In this document: positions 40,880 through 49,971 of the stretch, piece by piece
Layout of the letters: every line of letters starts with the position of its first letter
Position numbering within the stretch: position 1 is the first letter of the stretch
Source of the DNA: Cyclobacteriaceae bacterium
Lineage (GTDB): Bacteria > Bacteroidota > Bacteroidia > Cytophagales > Cyclobacteriaceae
Assembly: GCA_028285685.1 (NCBI GenBank)
Contig: JANQOR010000029.1
Coordinates: 94,712 to 158,711 of the forward strand
Length of the DNA stretch: 64,000 nucleotides
Direction of reading: 5' to 3'
Position numbers and translations under genes: made by a program
The notes under the pieces: generated by a model
What the model saw: only the letters and a program-made list of their open reading frames with translations
Database searches by the model: none
Told to the model about the DNA's origin: nothing

Positions 40880-43042
40880 ATGGCTCATTTACGATTTAAT
40901 GCTCTCAATTTAGTTCAAAACAGAAAGAAGGTGGATATTCAAGCCCCTTCGAAACGTATTTCCGATTACTTCGGAGAAATGGCATTTGGCCAGGAACAGA
41001 TGAAATCTACACTTTCGCCTGAAGTATACAAGCGCGTGGCTGATGCCATTAAAAATAGGAAGAAAATAGATTTAGATACCGCCGATGCGATCGCAGCTGC
41101 AGTTAAAAACTGGGCCCTGGAAAGAGGTGTTACGCACTACACGCACTGGTTTCAACCACTGACGGGTGCAACAGCTGAAAAACATGATTCATTTTTTGAT
41201 CCGCAGAAAGGATTAGAGAATTTCAGAGCAGAGGAGCTGGTACAGCAGGAACCTGACGCTTCCTCATTTCCCAACGGAGGTATCCGGAGCACTTTTGAAG
41301 CAAGGGGTTACACTGCTTGGGACCCCGGTTCTCCTATCTTTATCTATGGCAAAACTTTATGCATACCGACTATTTTTGTCGCTTTTACTGGGGAGGCTCT
41401 CGATTACAAGGCACCTCTGCTTAAGGCCCTGGACGCCGTGGATAGAGCTTCCGTGAAGGTATGTAAACTTTTTGACCGAAATATTAGCAAGGTAAATGCT
41501 TCGCTCGGCTGGGAGCAGGAGTACTTCTTGGTGGACAAAGCGCTTTACGCAGCTCGACCCGATCTTGTCATGGGAGGAAGAACGGTCTTTGGACATAATC
41601 CTGCAAGGGGCCAACAATTGGACGATCATTATTTTGGCTCTATTCCCACACGTATTTATGATTACATGAAAGACTATGAGATTGAAGCGCATAGATTGGG
41701 AATTCCATTAATGACTCGCCACAACGAGGTGGCACCAGGGCAATATGAAGCCGCTCCGATGTTTGGACCCGTTAATGAGTCAACAGATCAAAATCAGTTG
41801 CTCAAGGATGTAATGGACAAAGTGGCCAATAAGCACGGATTAAAAGTCTTGTTCCACGAAAAACCATTTGCAGGACTAAATGGAAGTGGAAAACACAACA
41901 ACTGGTCGCTTGTCACGGACACAGGTGTCAACCTGTTTCAACCTAGTAGCAGCGCCAGAGATAATTTACTTTTCCTGACCTTTTTCGTCACAACCATTAA
42001 GGCTGTCTACGAGCATGCAGATCTACTTCGATCCAGCATTGCCTCGGCAGGCAATGATCATCGCTTGGGAGCAAATGAAGCACCGCCAGCCATCATTTCG
42101 GTTTTCATCGGCTCAACTCTATCAGGTGTTCTGGATCAACTTGAAAAATCTGGAGATGTTATGGTAGAGAAGGGGGACAATTTGTACATGAAACTAGGTA
42201 TTGATCAGATTCCGGAAATTATTCTCGACAATACTGACAGAAATAGAACTTCACCGTTTGCTTTCACAGGTAATAAATTTGAGTTTAGGGCTGTCGGTTC
42301 AGACACCAATGTCTCATTTCCAATGACAGTTTTGAACCTAATTGTTGCAGAGCAGCTATCTGATTTTTACAGCAAGGTCACCAAACTCATAGATGGTGGG
42401 AAAGATCGTAGACTAGCCATAATCGACGTGTTACGTGATTATATCAAGACTTCGAAGAATATTCGGTTTGAAGGTGATGGGTATTCTGATGAATGGGTCA
42501 AAGAAGCTGAAAAAAGAGGCCTTTCAAATGTGAAGGACACACCAAGAGCCCTTGATTTTTCCGTTAGTGATCAAGCTGTGAAACTCTATGAAAAGCATAA
42601 GGTTCTCACCAAGATTGAGATAGATGCCAGGCATGAAATCAAATTAGAAAACTATATCATGAAGGTGCAGATCGAATCTAGAGTTATGGCCGATCTAGGT
42701 CTTAACCATATTATTCCGACTGCAACAAAGTATCAAACGAAGTTGATTGAGAATGCTAAGGGACTTGTGGACTTGGGCATTGATGCAAGTGAGATTAAAA
42801 AAACCATTGAGGACGTTTCAACTCATATCAACACGGTGAAGAAGCTCTCTCATGAAATGACTGAGGAAAGAAAGCGAATCAACAAAATCGAGGATACCAG
42901 AGAGAGAGCTATTGAGTATTGCGACAACATTCGAAATAAATACTTTGATGATCTCAGGTACGCGGTTGATAAGCTTGAGTTATTGGTCGACGATGAAGAT
43001 TGGCCATTGGTAAAGTACCGGGAGTTGTTGTTTTTGAGATAA
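40880..43042 (+). CDS. glnN: Glutamine synthetase type III
   Basis: ATP-dependent ammonia-assimilating enzyme of 720 residues, the long type found in Bacteroidota and cyanobacteria, not the 470-residue type I. The start MAHLRFNALNLVQNRKKVDI matches the family; the upstream open frame is unlikely to be translated. Active-site segments are WEQEYFLVDK (metal-binding glutamates), NEVAPGQYEAAPMFG, GSGKHNNWS, NDHRLGANEAPP and FEFRAVGSDTNVS. The C-terminal helical region (about 600-720) is typical of type III. The gene has its own promoter-like box and is followed by a strong hairpin terminator, so it is probably a single-gene unit regulated by nitrogen status. Confidence 0.96.
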   Translation: MAHLRFNALNLVQNRKKVDIQAPSKRISDYFGEMAFGQEQMKSTLSPEVYKRVADAIKNRKKIDLDTADAIAAAVKNWALERGVTHYTHWFQPLTGATAEKHDSFFDPQKGLENFRAEELVQQEPDASSFPNGGIRSTFEARGYTAWDPGSPIFIYGKTLCIPTIFVAFTGEALDYKAPLLKALDAVDRASVKVCKLFDRNISKVNASLGWEQEYFLVDKALYAARPDLVMGGRTVFGHNPARGQQLDDHYFGSIPTRIYDYMKDYEIEAHRLGIPLMTRHNEVAPGQYEAAPMFGPVNESTDQNQLLKDVMDKVANKHGLKVLFHEKPFAGLNGSGKHNNWSLVTDTGVNLFQPSSSARDNLLFLTFFVTTIKAVYEHADLLRSSIASAGNDHRLGANEAPPAIISVFIGSTLSGVLDQLEKSGDVMVEKGDNLYMKLGIDQIPEIILDNTDRNRTSPFAFTGNKFEFRAVGSDTNVSFPMTVLNLIVAEQLSDFYSKVTKLIDGGKDRRLAIIDVLRDYIKTSKNIRFEGDGYSDEWVKEAEKRGLSNVKDTPRALDFSVSDQAVKLYEKHKVLTKIEIDARHEIKLENYIMKVQIESRVMADLGLNHIIPTATKYQTKLIENAKGLVDLGIDASEIKKTIEDVSTHINTVKKLSHEMTEERKRINKIEDTRERAIEYCDNIRNKYFDDLRYAVDKLELLVDDEDWPLVKYRELLFLR

Positions 43043-43070
43043 TAGATCGCAACGTCACTTTAATTAGAAA

Positions 43071-43104
43071 AGTCATTCCAAATTGCTTTGGAATGACTTT
43101 TTTT
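43071..43104 (+). terminator. Strong intrinsic terminator after glnN, usable in both directions
   Basis: A perfect 12-bp stem (43071-43082 with 43087-43098) around a TTGC loop is followed by six T residues. An A run on the left side supplies the T tail on the opposite strand, so it can also terminate the convergent minus-strand permease gene that ends at 43117. Confidence 0.92.
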
Positions 43105-43116
43105 AAACTTCTCCTC

Positions 43117-45495
43117 CTACTCGTATTTCAAATTCTGTGACGGATTACTGGTTGATGCCTTATACGCGTGATATCCTGTTGTGAGAACGACCATTACCAC
43201 CACAACCATCAGGACTATGGCAAAAACAAAGACACCGATACTGATATGATATTCGAAATTATCCAGCCATCGATTCATCAAATTGTAGCTAATCCAGAAG
43301 GCTGGGAGAGCGCCGATCAGCACTAGGAAAACAAAGTCCTTTACCAGCAATCTTACTAGTCCATTTACACTGGCCCCAAGCACTTTTCTAATACTGATTT
43401 CTTTGGTACGCTGCTCTGCGGTGAATGATGCCAAGCCTAGAAGCCCAAGCCCTGAAATGATAATCATCATTAATGAGAAACCAAGAAATAGTTGACCTCT
43501 TAGCTGATCTTCTTCATACTGATCAATGAAATTCTGATCCAATAATGTGTATTCCAGTGGGATGTTTGGGAAAAGTTCTTCCCATGATGCCTTGATGTGA
43601 GCAATACCTTGTTCAAAGTCTCCCTCAATTTTAACAAGTGCCTGTGAGTTGTTGAGTGAAGGAATAAACAGCAGTGCCTCAATTGGATTGTACATGGATT
43701 GTTGGTGAAAGTTCTTAACCACGCCAATCACTTTGTGAAAAACCGTGCTATCCCGATCAAACTGGAACCGTTTGCCAATTGGCTCATCCCAGGCCATCCT
43801 CTCTGCCATTGCCTCATTGATCAGCACTGCAGTAGCGGTGTCGCTTGTAAATTCAGGTGATATATCTCTTCCTGCAACCACTTCGATATCCAGTGCACTA
43901 AAGAAGTCGTAGTCCACACCGTAGGAATCGATACCATACGATTCCATCACTCCCTCGTTGGTTTCCACATTCATCACATTTTTGCCATAACCAAACCCAG
44001 GAGCTGTAGTAGCTGTAGCCGCTTCCTTGATTGTAGGATCTTGTAAGAGTTTACTTTGTAGCACTGGCCATCTTTCACGTACATTTCGGTTAAGTGTAAA
44101 ATTCACCACTTGTTCCTTGTCGAATCCAAGGTCAGCGTTTCTCACGAATTGCATCTGCTGATAAATGATTACTGTTCCAGCCAACATGAAGATCGAGATA
44201 GCGAATTGTAAACCTACCAAAACCCTCCTTAGCCAAACATTTCCGGTTCGCTTTGTGCCACCGCCCTTGATGGCATTGACCGGGCTAAATGCAGATAAGT
44301 AAAATGCTGGATAAGAACCTCCTAAAATACCAGTCACTATCAATATTGCAATGCATGTAAGCACTATTTCCATTGAAAGGAGATCTGCAAGACTTAGGTT
44401 CGTTCCTACCAAATTGTTGATTGCAGGAGCCGTGAAAAGAAGGATAAGGATACTTAGAACAAACGAGACCAGTGTTATGAGTACTGACTCAACGATAAAT
44501 TGACGTACCAATGAGTTACGCTGCGCCCCCATTACTTTCCTGAGCCCAACTTCAAGAGATCTCCGCATGGATCTTGCTGTAGCTAAATTCATGTAATTGA
44601 TGCACGCGATAAGAATTAGAAAAACAGCGACGGCAAGGAATATGTAGATATAGTCGATGTTACCGGTTGCAGTCGGCTCATTTTCAAAGGTCGACATCAG
44701 GTGGATGTCCTGGATGTTAATCAGCTCGTATTTGATCTTGATGTCGAATTGATCGAAAATGGTTGCCACGTACTTTTCCATAATGTCCGTATTCAGTTTA
44801 TCAACCACCGTTTCAGGGTTCGCATTCGGAATTAAGACCACGTAGGTGTATAGATTGAAGCCTCCCCAACTCTGAGAGTTGTGAAATCTTTCGTTAGTAG
44901 AAAAGGAGACCATGGCATCTGCAACTATGTGCGAGTTGTCAGGCATGTCTTCATACACTCCAGTCACTTTGTAACTAAACCTATCTGTTTCAAGAAGTTG
45001 ATCCATCGGATTTTCACCTTTGAATATCCTGTCAGCCAATGTTTTACTAAGGACAATTGAGTTGGGTGCGTTCAATGCGGTTTCACCATCCCCTTGCAAA
45101 AAATTGAAAGAGAACACATCAGAGACGGTAGAATCGACAAGGTAGAGGTTTTCAGCAAAGTAGTTGACGTCATTTAGACGCATTCGGGTATTACCTCCAC
45201 CTGCAAATCGAGTGTATTGTTCTATTTCTGAAAACTCCTCTTTTACAGTCTTCCCAAGCGGTGTCTGGGTGACGGCCCATCTGAATGAGTTATCAGGCTC
45301 GGTGATGTCTGAGGATATCCTGTAAACATTTTTTCCATTTTCATGATACTTGTCGTAACTAAGTTCATGGTTGAGATAGAGGGTGATGAGCAATGCGGAT
45401 ACAATGCCTATCGTGAGCCCGAAAATGTTCAGAAATGCGTAAGCCGGTTGGCGTTTTAGGTGGCGAATAGCCACCAGGAAATAATTTTTAAGCAT
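43117..45495 (-). CDS. FtsX/MacB-type ABC transporter permease
   Basis: Membrane protein of 792 residues without the prefix domain seen in the PadR-linked paralogues. It starts MLKNYFLVAIRHLKRQPAYA, then a first helix (about 20-40), a large extracytoplasmic MacB-like domain, an FtsX module with VGLRKVMGAQRNSLVRQFI, a second extracytoplasmic domain, and a final FtsX module with EISIRKVLGASVNGLVRLLV. No ATPase gene is beside it. It is divergent from the DUF4290 gene, and a TTGACC-type hexamer lies just upstream of its start, as with the related permease at 49972. Substrate and partner ATPase are unknown. Confidence 0.92.
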   Translation of the reverse strand: MLKNYFLVAIRHLKRQPAYAFLNIFGLTIGIVSALLITLYLNHELSYDKYHENGKNVYRISSDITEPDNSFRWAVTQTPLGKTVKEEFSEIEQYTRFAGGGNTRMRLNDVNYFAENLYLVDSTVSDVFSFNFLQGDGETALNAPNSIVLSKTLADRIFKGENPMDQLLETDRFSYKVTGVYEDMPDNSHIVADAMVSFSTNERFHNSQSWGGFNLYTYVVLIPNANPETVVDKLNTDIMEKYVATIFDQFDIKIKYELINIQDIHLMSTFENEPTATGNIDYIYIFLAVAVFLILIACINYMNLATARSMRRSLEVGLRKVMGAQRNSLVRQFIVESVLITLVSFVLSILILLFTAPAINNLVGTNLSLADLLSMEIVLTCIAILIVTGILGGSYPAFYLSAFSPVNAIKGGGTKRTGNVWLRRVLVGLQFAISIFMLAGTVIIYQQMQFVRNADLGFDKEQVVNFTLNRNVRERWPVLQSKLLQDPTIKEAATATTAPGFGYGKNVMNVETNEGVMESYGIDSYGVDYDFFSALDIEVVAGRDISPEFTSDTATAVLINEAMAERMAWDEPIGKRFQFDRDSTVFHKVIGVVKNFHQQSMYNPIEALLFIPSLNNSQALVKIEGDFEQGIAHIKASWEELFPNIPLEYTLLDQNFIDQYEEDQLRGQLFLGFSLMMIIISGLGLLGLASFTAEQRTKEISIRKVLGASVNGLVRLLVKDFVFLVLIGALPAFWISYNLMNRWLDNFEYHISIGVFVFAIVLMVVVVMVVLTTGYHAYKASTSNPSQNLKYE

Positions 45496-45664
45496 AAATT
45501 ACCTTGAGTTTGACCGTCCGTAAGTTAATACACATCCCCACGATGTGAGTACCGTTGATCACAATTAAGGTTTTTTAACAAAACGCTTAAATTCAATATT
45601 TTCAATGCTTAATTGGACGGCTACATAAATGACAAACGGTTGGATAACCTTTGTTTAAAAGAAC

Positions 45665-45672
45665 TATTTTTG
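45665..45672 (+). promoter_or_regulatory. Candidate -7 promoter box of the DUF4290 gene
   Basis: TATTTTTG, identical to the box before glnN, lies 17 bases before the ATG at 45690. A TTGG about 21 bases further upstream might act as the -33 element. Confidence 0.5.
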
Positions 45673-45689
45673 GGGTATAATTTTTAAAA

Positions 45690-46373
45690 ATGGACTACAA
45701 TACGCAGAGAGGGCAACTCAAGCTCCGGGAATACGGGAGAAACGTTCAGAATCTTGTTGAACATCTTAAGACGATCAAAGACAAGGATGAGAGAAACAAA
45801 AAGGCAGCTACGCTTGTCGAGCTGATGAAATCCATTAATCCGGATTTAAACAAGGACTCAAGTGATTACGATCAAAAAGTTTGGGATGATCTTTACATTA
45901 TTTCCAATTTTGAATTGGATTTCGAAGGTCCTTTTGAAAAGCCTAAACCGGAGATCTTGGATAGGAAACCGGATAGACTTGGGTATGGTGCCAATCAGAT
46001 CAAATTCAAACACTATGGCCGGGGTGTTGAGATGTTGATTGACCAGGCAGTTGCAATGGAAGATCCTAAGGAAAAAGAAGGTGCAGTGGTTGCCATAGGG
46101 CGACTGATGAAATCATTTTACCAAACCTGGAACAAAGACGCAATCGAGGATGAGCAAGTGTTGAAGAATATCAAGCAGCTATCGAAAAATGAGCTTGATA
46201 TTAACATCGAGACCGTTAAAGAACTAGGACTTTTTGATTCTGATAAAAAACCAACCAACAGAAACTTCCGAAGCAACAACAAGAGTGGTGGTCGCCGCAA
46301 TCAAGGTGGAAAAGGTCGCCGCAATCAAGGTGGGAAAAACGGTGGACAAAACCGTAGACGACACAACAATTAA
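45690..46373 (+). CDS. DUF4290 family protein
   Basis: Conserved Bacteroidota protein of 227 residues, soluble and without a signal peptide. The family opening MDYNTQRGQLKLREYGRNVQ is seen, and a similar segment recurs at about residue 98 (GANQIKFKHYGRGVEMLIDQ), so the protein is an internal duplication of two helical halves. The C-terminal 45 residues are a low-complexity Gly/Asn/Arg/Lys tail that could bind RNA or another acidic polymer. The gene lies directly before murA and is found in many Bacteroidota genomes. The function is unknown; a housekeeping role linked to the cell wall is an inference from position. Confidence 0.9.
   Translation: MDYNTQRGQLKLREYGRNVQNLVEHLKTIKDKDERNKKAATLVELMKSINPDLNKDSSDYDQKVWDDLYIISNFELDFEGPFEKPKPEILDRKPDRLGYGANQIKFKHYGRGVEMLIDQAVAMEDPKEKEGAVVAIGRLMKSFYQTWNKDAIEDEQVLKNIKQLSKNELDINIETVKELGLFDSDKKPTNRNFRSNNKSGGRRNQGGKGRRNQGGKNGGQNRRRHNN
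46290..46337 (+). repeat. 24-bp tandem repeat encoding the basic tail of the DUF4290 protein
   Basis: Two adjacent 24-base units (46290-46313 and 46314-46337) are nearly identical and encode GRRNQGGK twice. The near-perfect DNA identity marks a recent or slippage-prone duplication in an arginine- and glycine-rich tail. Confidence 0.85.
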
Positions 46374-46397
46374 AGCATTATCTAAATGTAAGATGGT

Positions 46398-46453
46398 TGA
46401 TTAGTTAATTGGACAGATATCATATATTTAACCAATAACTAACCAACTAATCA
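46398..46453. repeat. Imperfect inverted repeat just upstream of murA
   Basis: TGATTAGTTAATTGG (46398-46412) is matched by an imperfect reverse complement at 46432-46453, ending eight bases before the murA start. The core ATTAGTTAATTGG is also present at 61812-61824, in another inverted repeat between genes. It may be a dispersed repeat, or a structured leader of the murA message. Confidence 0.55.
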
Positions 46454-46460
46454 TTCCGAA

Positions 46461-47771
46461 ATGGCATCTTTCAACGTTGAGGGCGGAAACCAGCTAAACG
46501 GCGAGATTATTCCCCAGGGTGCAAAAAATGAAGCACTCCAGGTCATTTCAGCGACCCTTCTTACTGATCAGGAGGTGGTCATCAACAAGATTCCTCAGAT
46601 AAGAGATGTCCTCAAATTGATCGACCTACTAGGTGACCTTGGTGTTCAAACAGAGAATCTTGGCAACGAGGCCTACTCATTCAAGGCCGAAAATGTTGAT
46701 TTAGGCTTTTTAGAGACCGAAGATTTTAAGAAAAAAGCAAGTCAGTTAAGGGGCTCAATTATGATTCTGGGCCCACTTCTTGGCCGTTTTGGTACTGCCA
46801 AGATGCCTAGCCCTGGTGGTGATAAGATTGGGAGAAGAAGGGTTGATACCCATTTTGTAGGTTTTCAAAAGCTCGGTGCAAAGTTTAACTACGACACCTC
46901 CAATTCCTTCTACTCGGTTGATGGTTCCAGCTTAAAAGGCGCCTACATGCATCTTGACGAGGCTTCTGTGACAGGAACGGCCAACATTATTATGGCGGCA
47001 GTTTTTGCAGCTGGAGAGACAACTATCTACAATGCTGCATGCGAACCATATGTCCAACAATTGTGCAAAATGTTGAGTAGGATGGGCGCTAAGATCGATG
47101 GGATTGGTTCGAACCTTCTAAGGATTCAAGGTGTTGATTCACTTTCTGGTACCGAGCACACGATGCTGCCTGATATGATCGAGGTGGGAAGTTTTATTGG
47201 ATTGGCAGCGATGACTCAGTCTGATCTCACCATAAAAGATGCTCAAATAAGCGAACTGGGAATCATTCCTGATACATTTAAGAGATTAGGTATAGAAATG
47301 GAGTTTAAGGACGATGACATTCATATCCCAGCTCAGTCTCATTACGAAATTGACACGTTTATTGACGGCTCTATTTTAACAATTGCAGATGCGATCTGGC
47401 CCGGTTTAACACCTGATCTTCTTAGCGTGATCCTGGTGACAGCGACGCAAGCCAAGGGAACAGTGCTTGTTCATCAGAAGATGTTCGAGAGCAGGTTATT
47501 TTTTGTAGACAAGTTGATCGATATGGGAGCACAAATCATCTTGTGTGATCCGCACCGTGCAACTGTGATTGGGATGAATCGACAACATTCGCTGCGAGGG
47601 ATTACCATGACATCTCCAGATATCCGTGCTGGTGTTTCACTTTTAATTGCGGCCCTATCCGCAGATGGAGTAAGCACGATTCACAACATTGAACAGATAG
47701 ATAGGGGGTACCAATTCATTGATCAACGGTTAAATGCTTTGGGCGCTAAAATTGAACGAGTTGAAGCGTAG
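46461..47771 (+). CDS. murA: UDP-N-acetylglucosamine 1-carboxyvinyltransferase, C-to-D variant
   Basis: First committed enzyme of peptidoglycan synthesis, 436 residues, EPSP-synthase fold. It transfers enolpyruvate from PEP to UDP-GlcNAc. Family landmarks are the N-terminal QGAKNEALQVISATLL, the LRGSIMILGPLLGRFG helix and the LPDMIEVGSFIGLAAMT segment. The mobile catalytic loop reads SPGGDKIGRRRVDTH, so the usual catalytic cysteine is aspartate (Asp121, codon at 46821). This exchange is known in Bacteroidota, Mycobacterium and Chlamydia, keeps activity and gives intrinsic fosfomycin resistance. The gene follows the DUF4290 gene after 87 bases. Confidence 0.96.
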   Translation: MASFNVEGGNQLNGEIIPQGAKNEALQVISATLLTDQEVVINKIPQIRDVLKLIDLLGDLGVQTENLGNEAYSFKAENVDLGFLETEDFKKKASQLRGSIMILGPLLGRFGTAKMPSPGGDKIGRRRVDTHFVGFQKLGAKFNYDTSNSFYSVDGSSLKGAYMHLDEASVTGTANIIMAAVFAAGETTIYNAACEPYVQQLCKMLSRMGAKIDGIGSNLLRIQGVDSLSGTEHTMLPDMIEVGSFIGLAAMTQSDLTIKDAQISELGIIPDTFKRLGIEMEFKDDDIHIPAQSHYEIDTFIDGSILTIADAIWPGLTPDLLSVILVTATQAKGTVLVHQKMFESRLFFVDKLIDMGAQIILCDPHRATVIGMNRQHSLRGITMTSPDIRAGVSLLIAALSADGVSTIHNIEQIDRGYQFIDQRLNALGAKIERVEA

Positions 47772-47775
47772 GATT

Positions 47776-48105
47776 CTAATTTCTAAAGTACAGCCTAATC
47801 CTCTTGATATCATCTACCCTAATTACTTCAAAGCGATCTAATTCTGTTAAATCGTAGAAGTTCTCCTCTAACCTCAGCATTTGCTCTCCTATGAATTCAT
47901 ATTCACCGACGAAGTACAAGGTCTGTGAGCAAAAACTTCCCTGTTGACATTCCTGGATGATATCAACGGCATGGTCGTCCATAATTCGCTGCAGGACGAC
48001 AGTTATGGGATCGGGTAAGTTGGAATCGTCATTGCCGCAGGAAGGCAACATTAGCAGGGTTGAAATCCAAACAAAGACGTGAAATTTTGATTTAAGGGTT
48101 CGCAT
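47776..48105 (-). CDS. Small lipoprotein of unknown function
   Basis: Protein of 109 residues with a lipoprotein signal (FHVFVWISTLLMLPSCGNDD, lipid cysteine near residue 23). The mature part has a HAVDIIQECQQGSFCSQTLYF stretch with two cysteines likely to pair, and no domain I recognise. It is convergent with murA, four bases apart, and has no clear operon partner. It may be a species-specific envelope protein. Confidence 0.65.
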   Translation of the reverse strand: MRTLKSKFHVFVWISTLLMLPSCGNDDSNLPDPITVVLQRIMDDHAVDIIQECQQGSFCSQTLYFVGEYEFIGEQMLRLEENFYDLTELDRFEVIRVDDIKRIRLYFRN

Positions 48106-48330
48106 AGCTAAATCTTTAGATCAAGTAATAAATTGCTAATCCTCTTCAAATTCAAAGTTGAACGTTTCAAAGCATTATGTAGAGAATTTCGGACCAAATG
48201 TTCCTAAAGTTTACAAATTGTCTACTTCAAAAAGGGGTATTATGTTTCGAAAAGCTAAGTGCAATTTTATTTTCCGGTTCCACCCAAAACCTTGAAGTAT
48301 AGTCCAATCCGTTCAACGATATAAAGGACA

Positions 48331-48654
48331 ATGATGAACTCAACGGTCAACTCTTCTCTTTTCGTATGCAAGCTAACAGGGCCTGAGCTTCAAAAAAGAA
48401 AGGCGGCACTTCGGAAAGAGGTTTTTTCGAAAGTGAGGAAGTTTGAAGAAGTGGAGGATGGATTCCATTTCTGTTTCGCAGATCGGGAAGGCATTCTTGA
48501 GAGACTGGCAGATTATATTCTGGCTGAGAGAAAATGCTGCCCCTTTTTTCAATTTGAACTTACGATCAAACCAGATAAAGGGGGAGTAGAGTTGAAGTTG
48601 TGTGGACCCAAAGGTGCGAAAAGTATGATAAGGGAGTTGATGGACGACCGGTGA
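48331..48654 (+). CDS. Small conserved protein with a Cys-Cys motif
   Basis: Soluble protein of 107 residues. An early RKAALRKEVFSKVRKFEEVE helix is followed by a FHFCFADREGILERLADYI segment, and then ERKCCPFFQFELTIKPDKGG with adjacent cysteines, then LCGPKGAKSMIRELM. I recall the ERKCCPFF-type motif from small proteins encoded near mercury or arsenic resistance genes, but no such genes are present here. The fold may be ferredoxin-like (alpha/beta). It could bind a metal through the paired cysteines; this is a guess from the motif. The gene stands alone between two minus-strand genes. Confidence 0.75.
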   Translation: MMNSTVNSSLFVCKLTGPELQKRKAALRKEVFSKVRKFEEVEDGFHFCFADREGILERLADYILAERKCCPFFQFELTIKPDKGGVELKLCGPKGAKSMIRELMDDR

Positions 48655-48702
48655 TATCGCGCATTTTAATATTCATTTCCAAACGTTTCTTTCCGTCGAT
48701 TA

Positions 48703-49806
48703 CTACAATTTGACAACCTTATTCTTTCTGTACAGCAAGAAAGCAAATAGCCAAACGAAAGCGGTAAAAACCAGCGCAAACAGAAAGCTGCCGAGATAAT
48801 TGCCGAAAAGAGGTTGAAATAGGTTTTTATATGTCAATGAGTACAAGTTTCTATTGTCAAATTTGAACACATAAAGGAAGACTTTTACCAGTACAATTGA
48901 GAAAACAAAACTTATAAGTGGATTTAGTCCGAACACACTAAAAGGGTATGTCCATCTTCTAAACTTAAGAATGTCAATTATCCAAATGAGGGCTGCCAGG
49001 AGAAGGCCGACAATTCCTGAGGTATAGAAAACGTAGGAGCCTGTCCAAAGCGGTTTGTTAATTGGATAGTACGGATTCCAGAAGATTCCAATGATCAACA
49101 GGATCATGGAAATTATTCCAATCTTCCAGATTATTTGGGATTCTGCTTTTTTTCCTACGAGAAACATCCGAGAGATCAGGAATCCCAGCATGATATGAGC
49201 GGCACTGCTCAGCGTTCCAAGTAAACCTTCCGGGTCAAACCTGATACCAAACCCTCTATAGATATGGTTTTCTTCAAAGAAGAAGAGGTCGATCTTACCG
49301 CTTATGTTTCCATCTAGCGAGAATGGATCAGAACCTCCGAAGAGGGTTAATATCCACCAATGTGTAATCATCAAAACAATAGCAGTAAGAAGAATAGCTC
49401 CATTTTTCCGAAGTAAAGCCATAGCTATTCCTGCCACAAAGTAGGCCATTGCAATACGTTGGAGCACCCCAAATATTCGGAGGTTCGAGATGTGTTTGTA
49501 GTAGAAAGGAAACCAATTGAGCAATAGACCAACCAGAAAGATGAGTGCAGCTCTTTTCGTAATTTTTAAAAGCAGTTCCTTCGAAAAAGATGAATTTTCG
49601 AGTGTGCTCTTCATTGAAAATGCCATGGACAGTCCGATCACAAAAAGGAAACTGGGAAAGACGAGGTCCGTGGGAGTGCATCCATGCCATTCCGCGTGTT
49701 TCAGTGGAGACCATACGTACAGCCAGGACCCTGGGGTGTTGACAATGATCATCAAACAGATGGTCATTCCCCGTAGTACATCTATGGAAAGCATTCGTTC
49801 TTTCAT
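48703..49806 (-). CDS. NagX/HGSNAT-like membrane protein (DUF5009)
   Basis: Polytopic protein of 367 residues with about ten predicted helices. The opening MLSIDVLRGMTICLMIIVNT, the AEWHGCTPTDLVFPSFLFVIG loop with its histidine, and the LLGTLSSAAHIMLGFL segment match the heparan-alpha-glucosaminide N-acetyltransferase/NagX family. Human HGSNAT moves acetyl groups across the lysosomal membrane onto glucosamine; bacterial members probably modify or recycle amino-sugars, and in Bacteroidota they often sit in glycan-use loci. No other amino-sugar gene is adjacent. It is about 50 bases from the small Cys-Cys protein gene on the opposite strand. Confidence 0.88.
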   Translation of the reverse strand: MKERMLSIDVLRGMTICLMIIVNTPGSWLYVWSPLKHAEWHGCTPTDLVFPSFLFVIGLSMAFSMKSTLENSSFSKELLLKITKRAALIFLVGLLLNWFPFYYKHISNLRIFGVLQRIAMAYFVAGIAMALLRKNGAILLTAIVLMITHWWILTLFGGSDPFSLDGNISGKIDLFFFEENHIYRGFGIRFDPEGLLGTLSSAAHIMLGFLISRMFLVGKKAESQIIWKIGIISMILLIIGIFWNPYYPINKPLWTGSYVFYTSGIVGLLLAALIWIIDILKFRRWTYPFSVFGLNPLISFVFSIVLVKVFLYVFKFDNRNLYSLTYKNLFQPLFGNYLGSFLFALVFTAFVWLFAFLLYRKNKVVKL

Positions 49807-49895
49807 AGAGCTTTGAATTGGATCATACGAATGTACATCATTGAATTTTATGATTATTCAGATCAACCTTGGGTGTGAAGAGGACAATAGACTGC

Positions 49896-49969
49896 TTTTG
49901 ACCGCTGAAGTAAAAGAGCTTTGACCTTACTTGACCATTCCCTAATTTGATTTCAACAAAAGGTCAAAA
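49896..49969 (+). promoter_or_regulatory. TTGACC hexamer cluster upstream of a permease gene
   Basis: TTTTGACC (49896), TTTGACC (49920), CTTGACC (49930) and the reverse complement GGTCAAAA (49962-49969) crowd into the 76 bases before the permease start at 49972. The first and last form an inverted pair. One more copy, in the same sense relative to the gene, lies before the paralogous permease start at 45495 (45509-45515). These may be binding sites of a shared regulator. Confidence 0.35.
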
Positions 49970-49971
49970 TC

